Of a stretch of DNA of 64,000 nucleotides, positions 45,329-53,018 are shown piece by piece. Origin of the DNA: Synechococcaceae cyanobacterium (GTDB lineage Bacteria > Cyanobacteriota > Cyanobacteriia > PCC-6307 > Cyanobiaceae). Each line of letters starts with the position of its first letter. The first letter of the stretch is position 1. The stretch is taken from the NCBI GenBank assembly GCA_947378425.1, contig CANCJV010000018.1, forward strand, positions 1 through 64,000, in the 5' to 3' direction. The notes below the pieces were generated by a model. It searched no databases, had not been told where the DNA came from, and saw nothing but the letters and a program-made list of their open reading frames with translations. Both the position numbers and the translations under genes were made by a program.

Positions 45329-45506
45329 CCATTTCAGGCTTTTCGCCCTTTTCAGCCTTGGGTTTGGCCGGCGCCGGGGCGGAGCTGCTGGGAGCCACCG
45401 TCTCGCCGGCCTTGGGCGCCGGGGAATGGGAGCTCTGTCCGCAGCCGCTGACGCCGGCGATCAGGCCGGCGGTGGCCAGGAACAGGGCAATGGACGGTCG
45501 AGCCAT
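45288..45506 (-). CDS. Small lipoprotein with a Gly-Gly-Glu repeat tail
   Basis: A 72-residue protein: Arg-Pro start, hydrophobic helix IALFLATAGLIAGVSGC with a lipobox (VSGC), an Ala/Pro/Lys/Glu-rich middle and the tail KGGEGGEGGEG. Lipid attachment at Cys would leave about 50 residues in the periplasm. A decayed copy at 10414-10539 keeps the hydrophobic helix, Cys and tail, and in both places a PiuC-like oxygenase gene is the divergent or adjacent neighbour. No family is recognised; the acidic tail might bind metal or be modified. ATG at 45506. Confidence 0.75.
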   Translation of the reverse strand: MARPSIALFLATAGLIAGVSGCGQSSHSPAPKAGETVAPSSSAPAPAKPKAEKGEKPEMGEKGGEGGEGGEG

Positions 45507-45792
45507 GACGACAGGGATGGGCAACAGGGCCATTGTTGGTGACGGTGCTGCGCAAGGGCGGCCCATGGGCGACAGAAACCTGTGCGATTTGGCACCACGG
45601 CAGCCAGCCTGGTGCCTGCCGGCGCGGGCCTGGCCATCGCGATCGCGGGGGCCGAGGCGCTGCGGGCGGGCACCATGGAGCGCAGCGCTGATCCCGGGCG
45701 ATTCAGGTCGTGCGGTGGACGTCACTTTCTGAGGCGCTCCATCCCCGCCTGACGATCGCCTGCTGTTTCCCTCTGGTTCCCTCCCTGCGACC

Positions 45793-46458
45793 ATGCGCTT
45801 TCAACTGGAGCAGCTGCTCAGCCCGGACCAGGTGGAGGCACTGCGATCGGCGCTGCTGGCCCCGGCCAGCCCCTGGCAGGCCGGGGCCACAACGGCGGGC
45901 TGGCATGCCCGCGCCGTCAAACACAACCGCCAGCTCAGCCGCGCCAGCGATCTTCATGGCCAGCTGGCGGCGGGGGTGCTGCAGGCACTGGAGGCTTCTG
46001 CGCTGCTGCAGGCGGCAGCCCTGCCCCTGAAGATTCACAGCCTGCGCTTCAGCCGCAGCGGCCCGGGCGAGGGCTATGGCCGCCATCTCGATGATGCCTA
46101 CATGGCCGAGGGGCGCTCCGATCTCTCCTTCACCCTGTTTCTGAGCGAGCCGGCGCAGTACGACGGCGGTGAGCTGGTGCTCGAGTTCCCCGGCGGGGAC
46201 GAGCCACACAAGCTGGCGGCGGGCGATGTGCTGGTGTATCCCAGCACCCTCCTGCATCGGGTTGAACCCGTGGAGCAGGGGGAACGGCTGGTGGCGGTGG
46301 GCTGGATCGAAAGCCGCATTCGCGGCGCCGAACAACGGGAACTGCTGTTTGAACTCGACACCGCCCGGCGCTCCCTGTTTGCCCGGGAAGGCAAGAGCGA
46401 GGAGTTCGACCTGATCAGCCGCAGCTACAGCAATCTGCTGCGCCTCTGGGGCCCCTGA
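45793..46458 (+). CDS. PiuC/YbiX-type Fe(II)/2-oxoglutarate-dependent hydroxylase
   Basis: A 221-residue PKHD-type dioxygenase. Iron ligands are His98 and Asp100 in GYGRHLDDAYM and His155 in STLLHRVEPV, with the oxoglutarate arginine near residue 166 (GERLVAVGW). Conserved ends: TTAGWHARAVKHNRQLS and the C-terminal RELLFELDTARRSLF and DLISRSYSNLLRLWGP. In Pseudomonas piuC is iron-regulated beside a siderophore receptor, but its substrate is unknown. ATG 45793. It is divergent from the small lipoprotein, 286 bases away; that gap holds no other gene. Confidence 0.93.
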   Translation: MRFQLEQLLSPDQVEALRSALLAPASPWQAGATTAGWHARAVKHNRQLSRASDLHGQLAAGVLQALEASALLQAAALPLKIHSLRFSRSGPGEGYGRHLDDAYMAEGRSDLSFTLFLSEPAQYDGGELVLEFPGGDEPHKLAAGDVLVYPSTLLHRVEPVEQGERLVAVGWIESRIRGAEQRELLFELDTARRSLFAREGKSEEFDLISRSYSNLLRLWGP

Positions 46459-46513
46459 CACCACGAACGGCCGCGATCCCCGCCACACTCACAGCATCGC
46501 CGCTGTAAGCCCC

Positions 46514-46846
46514 TTGTCGAGTGATCCCGTACCGGCCCAGCTCCCCGGCAATGCCACCGATCCGAGCCGCAAACAGGTGCTGGCGGCCGCGTCACCGGGC
46601 CTGGCGGCGCTGCTCAATCTCGTGCCGGGTCTGGGCAGCGGCTACATCTATCAGCGCCGCTGGCGCGCCTATTGGATCTGCTCGGCACTGGCCACCGCCT
46701 GGTTCCTGGCCGGAGCCCTGCTGACTCCGGCAGGTGCCAAACCAACGGACCAGCAACAGCTGGTGGGCCTCGCCGGCCTGCTGCTGCTGGCGGGGGTGAC
46801 GGCCACCGAAGCCTTCCTGGCCGGCCGCCGCGCCCGGATGGACTGA
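46514..46846 (+). CDS. Small conserved membrane protein (110 residues)
   Basis: A protein with an N-terminal soluble leader and three hydrophobic segments (GLAALLNLVPGLGSGYIYQR, RAYWICSALATAWFLAGALL, QQLVGLAGLLLLAGVTATEA). It resembles uncharacterised cyanobacterial membrane proteins with the Asn-Leu-x-Pro-Gly-Leu-Gly motif near a TM2-like hairpin. Start TTG at 46514 is the only plausible one. Function unknown. Confidence 0.65.
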   Translation: MSSDPVPAQLPGNATDPSRKQVLAAASPGLAALLNLVPGLGSGYIYQRRWRAYWICSALATAWFLAGALLTPAGAKPTDQQQLVGLAGLLLLAGVTATEAFLAGRRARMD

Positions 46847-46866
46847 ACGGATGGGCCACCTGGGCG

Positions 46867-47139
46867 TCAGAGGCCCAGGTGGCGGCGCGACAGCAGAAAA
46901 CCAACCCAGTAGCCGAGCACCAGCAGCAGCAGATCAAAGCGGGTCAGCAACCACAACAGGGCCAGAACGCCGATCAGCCAGGGCGCCAGCAGCAGCACCC
47001 CGAACACCAGCTGGCTGGACTGGTTGCGGCGGGCCAGGGAAGCGGAACGCTGCACCAACCGGGGCACACCGCGACCCAGCAGCCAGCCGGCACCGCCGCC
47101 AAAGGCAAGGCTGACCAGGGCCTGGAGAAGCATCAACAT
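46867..47139 (-). CDS. Small membrane protein (90 residues)
   Basis: Leftward frame with hydrophobic segments at both ends: LQALVSLAFGGGAGWLLGRG, then VFGVLLLAPWLIGVLALLWL and FDLLLLVLGYWVGFLLSRRH. Two to three helices, basic loops. No family recognised; convergent with the preceding gene, 20 bases away. Confidence 0.7.
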   Translation of the reverse strand: MLMLLQALVSLAFGGGAGWLLGRGVPRLVQRSASLARRNQSSQLVFGVLLLAPWLIGVLALLWLLTRFDLLLLVLGYWVGFLLSRRHLGL

Positions 47140-47237
47140 CGCCGCAGGTTAGGCAGAGCGTGCCGATGCGGCGACCACGTGCTGCGCAGCGATGCTCCGC
47201 TCTGTTAGGAGGGGCCCCACCACCGCCATGGCGTCGG

Positions 47238-47921
47238 ATGCCCGAGGAAGCTTCCCCCGCTGACGCCGGGACCCAGGGCGGCTCGGCCGCTGCGGCGCCG
47301 TCCCGGGGTGGTCCGATGCTGGCGCTGCTGGCTCGCGGCCTGGAGCTCTGGCTGCGCCAGCAGTGCGAGGCGATCGAGGATCTGGAGATCCGACTGGAGG
47401 GATCGGCGGTCCGGCTGCTGCGGGGTCGGCTGGAAGGCGTGCATCTGAGCGCACGGCGGGTGGTGTTCCAGCGCCTTGAGATCGAAGCGGTGGATCTGCG
47501 CAGTGCGCCCATGCAGGTGCGGATGGGAGACCTGCTGCGATCCCAGACTCTGCAGTTTGACCATCCCTTCCGCATCGACGGCTGGGTGCGTTTCAGCGCC
47601 GAAGGCCTCAATCGCTCCCTGGCCACGGCCCCCTGGCGGCCCCTGGGCGATGCCCTGGCGGAAGAGTTACTGGGGCTGGCACCGCTGGGGCGGCTGCGCT
47701 TCGACGGCGATCGTCTGATCCTCTCCAGCATGGGGTCAGCCGGAGGTCCGCCGATCGAGCTGGGTACCCGGGTCGAGGCCAGCGGCGGAACGGTGCAGCT
47801 GCGGGCCGAAGCGGACGGCCGGATCGCCCGGCTGCCGATGGATGCCAACGTCCGGATCGAACGGGCCGAGCTCGGTGGCGGTCAGCTGGAGCTGGCGGGG
47901 CAGGCGCGGGTGTCGGCCTGA
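47238..47921 (+). CDS. DUF2993 (LmeA-like) protein
   Basis: A 227-residue protein of the DUF2993 family, related to mycobacterial LmeA phospholipid-binding proteins. Seen: LLARGLELWLRQQCEAIEDL, VRLLRGRLEGVHLSARRVVF, EIEAVDLRSAPMQVRMGDLL and the C-terminal MDANVRIERAELGGGQLELA. No classical signal peptide, unlike LmeA, so membrane association may be peripheral. ATG 47238 is followed by an Ala/Gly/Pro-rich leader. Confidence 0.85.
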   Translation: MPEEASPADAGTQGGSAAAAPSRGGPMLALLARGLELWLRQQCEAIEDLEIRLEGSAVRLLRGRLEGVHLSARRVVFQRLEIEAVDLRSAPMQVRMGDLLRSQTLQFDHPFRIDGWVRFSAEGLNRSLATAPWRPLGDALAEELLGLAPLGRLRFDGDRLILSSMGSAGGPPIELGTRVEASGGTVQLRAEADGRIARLPMDANVRIERAELGGGQLELAGQARVSA

Positions 47922-48010
47922 GGCCGGTTTCAGCCTGTGCCTTGCTCCGGGCCAGCGGCTCTGCTCCCAGCGACTGGGGCGAGATCCCTGCGGGCAGCGG
48001 GCCGGCCGCC

Positions 48011-48160
48011 TCACCGCCCCTCCAGCTTCGCCAGCACCAGGGTGACCAGGGATTCGACCACCGCCGGCACCAACAGGTTGCTATCGATGCGATTGAGAAT
48101 GCCGCCCTGACTCGGGATCACAACACCGGAATCCTTGAGTCCCGCATCGCGTTTCATCAT
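48011..48160 (-). pseudogene. Duplicated 3' end fragment of cdsA
   Basis: The leftward frame gives MMKRDAGLKDSGVVIPSQGG, then ILNRIDSNLLVPAVVESLVT and LVLAKLEGR with a TGA at 48011. It aligns along its full length with the C-terminus of the cdsA gene at 50046 (MMKRDAGLKDSGDVIPGHGG, ILDRIDSYLFVPAVVYSLVT), including the family signature, with differences at several positions. Homology ends about 48172. It cannot encode an enzyme. Together with cdsA it brackets the MFS insert. Confidence 0.85.
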
Positions 48161-48210
48161 CGACTCCCTGCCATGCAATCTTATGGGGACAATACGTTGC
48201 CTGGAAATAT

Positions 48211-49419
48211 TCAGCGCTGTTGAATGGGATTTTTTATTAATAACGCCGCAGGAATGCCAAGAGCGATCGCTACCAAAAGAATTGGGAACAGACCACGCGC
48301 CATCTCTTCGGCCAATAAATTCGGGACTTCATGCATTCCATGGAGATGGGGTTCTCCCTGCATGTTCCAGAACACCAGCTGCAAAATCAGCGCGCAACCC
48401 AGGCTGGCGAATGTGCTCATGGCGCCAAGAGCCAACGAGGAGCTGGCAGGGAACATCTCCTTGACCGTGGCGAAGGAAAGATCAGCAGACATGCCCAGAA
48501 AGCCGATCATGAACAGGAGTAAAATCGAGAGTACTAAGGGGAGCCCGGGTGCATAAAAAAGCATCGCCAGAGCGGCTGCCACCCCAATCGACCCGATCAC
48601 CTGCATCCGCTTGCGGGAACCGAGCCGATCGGAGTGCCATCCCCAGAACAGTCCTCCGCCAACAACACCGGCAAACATTCCGGTAATCGCCTCACTGGCT
48701 CCCAATGAAGTGAGCCCGTATTTCGCTTGCAAGAAAGTGCTTGCATAAAGACCGCCAAATGTAAAGATTGGGGCGGCTACCGCTGTGGCCAAAAGACAAT
48801 TAAGTAAATATTGAATCTGCCTCTCAAGCGCTCTGCCGTTCCGGATAAGTGGGGCAAGATGGCCAACGTCGTGCGCTGGCACCGGGCTGGGGATGATCCT
48901 GGCGCCAGAAGGATCTCCCAGCAGCTCGACGAGTGTCAGTGAACCCACCAAAGCGCTGAACAGTCCCAGCAGAAAGAGCATGGACCTCCAGCCCCAATGG
49001 GAACTGATGAATTGCAGTGGGGCCGTGGAGATCAGTCCCAGGTTCCCGAGAGCCAGGCAGATGCCGAGGAGGGTGGCGAAGCGATGTGGTAGAAACCAGA
49101 CCTGGATGACTTTGGCACTACCTACAAAGGAAAATCCACTGGCAGCACCAATAATCAGACGTTCAAGATCGACCTCAAGAATGGACCTGGAAAACGCCAT
49201 TGTGATGCCACTCAGGCCAATCACCAAGGTGGATAGACCCAGGGTGCGACGAGGCCCATAGCGATCAATGATCGCACCACAAGGGATCTGCATCAAGCCA
49301 TAGGAGATGAAAAAGATTTCGCCGAATTGACTAATCTCTACTGGTGTAGCTGCTATGAAATGACTGAGGTCATAGGCAACAATATCAGGCAAGATCGTCC
49401 AGATTCGGTTGAGGGCCAC
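48211..49419 (-). CDS. MFS transporter, start codon uncertain
   Basis: A transporter of about 402 residues with roughly 11-12 hydrophobic segments, including the MFS loop motif GAIIDRYGPRRTLGLSTLVI after helix 2 and the repeat loop WGWHSDRLGSRKRMQVIGSI in the second half. The substrate is unknown. The given GTG start cuts into helix 1: the frame stays open upstream with coding-like ERINQAHGPSLAICVLLVAL up to a TAG, but no standard start lies there, so the 5' end may be mutated. Base composition is markedly AT-richer than neighbours, consistent with transfer. Confidence 0.75.
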   Translation of the reverse strand: MALNRIWTILPDIVAYDLSHFIAATPVEISQFGEIFFISYGLMQIPCGAIIDRYGPRRTLGLSTLVIGLSGITMAFSRSILEVDLERLIIGAASGFSFVGSAKVIQVWFLPHRFATLLGICLALGNLGLISTAPLQFISSHWGWRSMLFLLGLFSALVGSLTLVELLGDPSGARIIPSPVPAHDVGHLAPLIRNGRALERQIQYLLNCLLATAVAAPIFTFGGLYASTFLQAKYGLTSLGASEAITGMFAGVVGGGLFWGWHSDRLGSRKRMQVIGSIGVAAALAMLFYAPGLPLVLSILLLFMIGFLGMSADLSFATVKEMFPASSSLALGAMSTFASLGCALILQLVFWNMQGEPHLHGMHEVPNLLAEEMARGLFPILLVAIALGIPAALLIKNPIQQR

Positions 49420-50045
49420 CAGCAGGACGCAGATCGCCAGGGACGGACCGTGGGCCTGGTTAATACGCTCAAGGCCAAACGAATCAGTAAGCTTAGGACA
49501 GCCCTACAAAGGAGTTGAGCCAGATCGGATTCTACAGGAGAGCTTAAAGCATTTCTGCCTATTCTGAGCCGTCACAAAAGCGCGACGCAGCCGCCCCAGT
49601 CCCGGCGCACGGCAAGCCTTAGCTCATGGACATCAAGGACTGGACTATTGATTATTCATACGACCGTCGTGCATAATGTCTCTTGATTCCCAAACTTGCT
49701 CTTTACGGGCCAAGCAACCCGATCAAAGTGGCCGGCTACTACAACGCCGGCGATGGCGCACAACGGCAGCCAATTCCACAAGAACCTATCCCTGTTTGAG
49801 TTCCAGTAGCACTACGGCAACCCTGGCCAATGTGAGGCCACATCGGGGCAGGCCCACTGGCCCCATGGCTTCAGAGATCCGCGTTGTGACGGCCATGAGC
49901 ATGGACCAGGAGTTTGTTGACATCAGTACATCCACCACTGCGGGAAACGAATCCCCCGGCCGCACCCGCGCCGAATTCCGCGCCTGGTGTGGCTCCAACC
50001 CTCAGGAACTGCGTCAGCAGGTGTTGGCCGATGCCGCCTGGGGAC
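49420..50045. other. Spacer in the MFS insert with gene remnants
   Basis: Besides the 5' coding extension of the transporter (to about 49510), a plus-strand stretch at 49683-49797 reads LALYGPSNPIKVAGYYNAGD without a start, and an open frame at 49864-50080 reads NESPGRTRAEFRAWCGSNPQ, running into the convergent cdsA end. Neither matches a family I know. I see no intact gene, tRNA or integrase. Confidence 0.4.
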
Positions 50046-50975
50046 TCACCCGCGCTCGAGGATCGGCAACACAAGGGTGACCAGCGAGTAGACCACCGCC
50101 GGCACGAACAGATAGCTGTCAATGCGATCAAGGATGCCGCCATGGCCGGGGATGACATCACCCGAATCCTTGAGACCGGCATCGCGTTTCATCATCGACT
50201 CGGTGAGATCGCCGACGAGGGCGAACAGCGCCACCACCGCCCCGAGCAGCCCGCCCAGCAGCCAGCCCCAGTGCCAGCCCAGCAGCTCCCCTCCCAGCGC
50301 TCCGACCAGCAGGGCACAACCGATACCGCCGAGGGCCCCCTCGATCGTTTTGCCGGGAGAGATGGGGGAGAGCGGATGGCGGCCGAGGCGCCGGCCGATC
50401 ACGTAGGAGCCGATATCGGTGGCCACGATCAGGAAACAAGCCAGCAGGGTCAGGGCCAGGCCGGAGGTCCAGGGCCAGTCGGTGAACGGCAACGTGCCGG
50501 AGAGGTTGGGCGCCAGGGTCGGATCCACCAGGTTGCGCAACTTGATCCAGTGGCTGGGCAGGAATCCCAGGTAAAAGAGCCCGAACACCGAGGCGGCGAT
50601 GTCGGCGATCGTGCCGGTGCTGGGCTGCAGCAACAGCCAACCGCAGATCACGGCCCCCGAAGCCGGCAACACCGCCGCCGCCACATCGCCGGCGACCCCG
50701 GCTGGCGGGCCGCCGGCACTGACCCAATGAGCTGCCGCCGCCGCCTGGGTGGAGAGCAGCAGCAGCTGCACCGCCACCAGGGTGGTCTTGGTGGCGGGCC
50801 GGATGCCCTTGAACTGGGCCATGCGGAAGAACTCCAGCAGGCCCAGATGCACGATCAGCCCCACCGCCAGGGTGAACCACCAGCCGCCGAGCAACACCAC
50901 CAGGGCGCCGAAACCGCCCGCCGCCCAGCCACTGGCCAGACGGGCGATGGAGGTGGCGGCACGGGGGCGATGCAA
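50046..50975 (-). CDS. cdsA: Phosphatidate cytidylyltransferase
   Basis: A 309-residue integral membrane enzyme making CDP-diacylglycerol from CTP and phosphatidate. About eight hydrophobic helices precede the signature DLTESMMKRDAGLKDSGDVI followed by PGHGGILDRIDS at the C-terminus; GSYVIGRRLGRHPLSPISPG and KTIEGALGG are also typical. The start is taken as TTG at 50975, two bases after the cbiT-like stop; the frame is open farther upstream inside the cbiT gene but that is a shadow. Its 3' end is duplicated at 48011-48160. Confidence 0.93.
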   Translation of the reverse strand: MHRPRAATSIARLASGWAAGGFGALVVLLGGWWFTLAVGLIVHLGLLEFFRMAQFKGIRPATKTTLVAVQLLLLSTQAAAAAHWVSAGGPPAGVAGDVAAAVLPASGAVICGWLLLQPSTGTIADIAASVFGLFYLGFLPSHWIKLRNLVDPTLAPNLSGTLPFTDWPWTSGLALTLLACFLIVATDIGSYVIGRRLGRHPLSPISPGKTIEGALGGIGCALLVGALGGELLGWHWGWLLGGLLGAVVALFALVGDLTESMMKRDAGLKDSGDVIPGHGGILDRIDSYLFVPAVVYSLVTLVLPILERG

Positions 50976-50977
50976 GG

Positions 50978-51607
50978 TCAGCGTTCGGCGGCGATCACGA
51001 ACAGCGGTTCGGCTGCCGCAAGCTTCGCCTGGCTGCCGCGACGCTGCATGCGATGGACCGTGGCCTGAACCACCTGCAGATCGCGGGCCTCGAGCTGGGC
51101 CAGGGTGTCGGTGGCATCCACCAGCCCCTCCAGGCTCACCGTGCTGATCACCAGCCGTCCCGTGGGCCGCAGCGCCTCCCACACCGCCCTGAGCACATCC
51201 ACCAGCGGCCGGCCCACCTCCAGCAGCACCCGATCGGGATGGGGTGGCAGCTGATCGAGATCGGCGGGGGCCCTGCCCAGGTGGCTGTGGAGATTGGTGA
51301 TGCCGAAGCGCTGGCGATTGCGCTCCAGCAGCTCCACCGCATCGGGATCGCGCTCCAGGGTATGCACCTGGCCCAGGGGCATCAAGCGGGCGATCTCCAG
51401 GGCCAGGGCGCCGGTGCCACCGCCCACATCCCAGACCAGCGAATCGGGCCGGGGCCGCAGATGGGCCAGCAGCATCACCCGCAGTTCCATCGGTGTCGGG
51501 CTGAAGCCGGGAGCGGCCTCAAAGGCCCCATCGGGCAATCCCGGAGTGACGAAATCCCAGCGGTAGGCCTCGTTCTGGGACGTCATGGCCGCAGGATCTT
51601 CAGCCAT
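50978..51607 (-). CDS. cbiT: Precorrin-6Y methyltransferase CbiT-like protein
   Basis: A 209-residue class I methyltransferase. The SAM motif is SLVWDVGGGTGALALEIARL, followed by the acidic HTLERDPDAVELLERNRQRF and the loop LGRAPADLDQLPPHPDRVLL; TPGLPDGAFEAAPGFSPTP at the N-terminus is CbiT-like. CbiT performs the C15 methylation/decarboxylation step of cobalamin synthesis, which fits cobalamin-making cyanobacteria. ATG 51607 overlaps the upstream gene by eight bases; ATG 51586 is an alternative. Confidence 0.85.
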   Translation of the reverse strand: MAEDPAAMTSQNEAYRWDFVTPGLPDGAFEAAPGFSPTPMELRVMLLAHLRPRPDSLVWDVGGGTGALALEIARLMPLGQVHTLERDPDAVELLERNRQRFGITNLHSHLGRAPADLDQLPPHPDRVLLEVGRPLVDVLRAVWEALRPTGRLVISTVSLEGLVDATDTLAQLEARDLQVVQATVHRMQRRGSQAKLAAAEPLFVIAAER

Positions 51608-52982
51608 CCACGACCAGCACGCTAGCCGGCAGCTGCCCTGGCCAGAGCTGCTGTTGTTGCGCCAGCCACAGGGCGCGGGCCGGGTCGATCCGCTCCCCCG
51701 GCACCAACAGAGGAATCCCCGGCGGATAGGGACAGAGGGGTTCGGCAGCGATCCGGCCGGCGGCCGCAGCTAGGGGCACAGGGATGGAGGCGGCGCGCCA
51801 GGCCTGGCCGAGGGGCAGCTCCAGCGCCGCCAGCAGCGGCAGGGGTGGGGGCGTGAACGGCGGCAGGGGCGCTCCAGCCAGGGCCTGACGCATGGCCTGC
51901 AGCCAGCGGGGCAGCAGCCGTTCGAGGGAACGGGGTGGATCCAGACCAAGACAAAAGGTGAGGGAGCCGGGTTCCGGCAGTTCGGCGACCACCCCCCGCT
52001 CCATCAGCCAGGCATCGGCCGCCAGCCCCGAAATCCCCAGGGGAGCCGTCGCCAGCACCAGCCGCAGGGGATCGCCATTGGCCAGCAGGGGGACATCCAG
52101 ATCCTGAAGGCGCTGGCGCAGGGCCAGGCCCCGGCGCCGGGCACGCTCCAGCTGGCGCCGTCCCGCCGGGCTGTGGGCGTGGTCGATGGCGGCGGCACTG
52201 GCGGCCAGCAGCAGGGCACTGGGGCTGGAGGTCTGCAGCCACAGCAGGCTGCGCTCGATCGCCGCGACCGCCACCCTTGGGCCCTGGGCCAGCAGCAGGG
52301 CGCTCTGGGCCAAACCGGTGGCGTTTTTCTGCAGGGACAGCACGGTGAGATCGGCCCCGGCCGCCACGGCCGAACCGGAACCATGGGCCTGGTCCACCAG
52401 CACCGGCAGACCTTGCGCATGGGCCAGGGAGATCAGGGCCGGCAGATCCGCCACCAGCCCCTGGTAGGTGGGATCGAGCAGCACCAGGCCAACCACGCCC
52501 CCCAGCGCCCTCGCCGCCGCCAAGACCGGCTCCAGATGCCGCGGCCCCGGGGGCAACCACAACCCGGTGAGGGGATCAAAGGGCAGGTCATAGAGCAGGG
52601 GCTCGATCTGGCCCAGCACACAGGCGTGCAGCAGCGAGCGATGCAGATTGCGCGGCAGCAACACCCTGGCCCCCGGCGGCGCCAGGGCCAGCAGGGCCGC
52701 CTGCAGCAGCCCGGAGGCGCCATTGACGCCGTACCAGCAGCGCTCTGCCCCCAGCCGCGCTGCCGAGCGGGCCTGGGACTCGGCCACCGCCCCGCTGGAG
52801 ACCAGGGGACCGCCGATGGCGGGCAGTTCCGGTAGATCCCAGGCGCCGGGCACCAGCCGCAGCAACCGGCGCAGGCCGGGAGCCAGACCGCGACCGCGCC
52901 CATGGCAGGGCAGGTGCAACGACAGAGCGGGGGCGGGGGCGCCCAGGGCACGCAGCAGCGGCTCCCCGTCGACGGGGCCCAT
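51600..52982 (-). CDS. PLP-dependent Orn/Lys/Arg decarboxylase-like protein
   Basis: A 460-residue fold-type I PLP protein of the short Orn/Lys/Arg decarboxylase group (YaaO-like). PLP-site regions: GVNGASGLLQAALLALAPPG, LVLLDPTYQGLVADLPAL, VLVDQAHGSGSAVAAGADLT (aspartate to the pyridine nitrogen, then His) and LSLQKNATGLAQSALLL with the candidate Schiff-base lysine. A C-terminal segment with PYPPGIPLLVPGERIDPARA is typical. Substrate (Arg or Lys) not determined. It heads a leftward string with cbiT and cdsA and is divergent from the ABC1 kinase. Confidence 0.85.
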   Translation of the reverse strand: MGPVDGEPLLRALGAPAPALSLHLPCHGRGRGLAPGLRRLLRLVPGAWDLPELPAIGGPLVSSGAVAESQARSAARLGAERCWYGVNGASGLLQAALLALAPPGARVLLPRNLHRSLLHACVLGQIEPLLYDLPFDPLTGLWLPPGPRHLEPVLAAARALGGVVGLVLLDPTYQGLVADLPALISLAHAQGLPVLVDQAHGSGSAVAAGADLTVLSLQKNATGLAQSALLLAQGPRVAVAAIERSLLWLQTSSPSALLLAASAAAIDHAHSPAGRRQLERARRRGLALRQRLQDLDVPLLANGDPLRLVLATAPLGISGLAADAWLMERGVVAELPEPGSLTFCLGLDPPRSLERLLPRWLQAMRQALAGAPLPPFTPPPLPLLAALELPLGQAWRAASIPVPLAAAAGRIAAEPLCPYPPGIPLLVPGERIDPARALWLAQQQQLWPGQLPASVLVVDG

Positions 52983-53018
52983 GGTGACTCGGACGAACTT
53001 TCTAGAGTCTCGGCAGCG

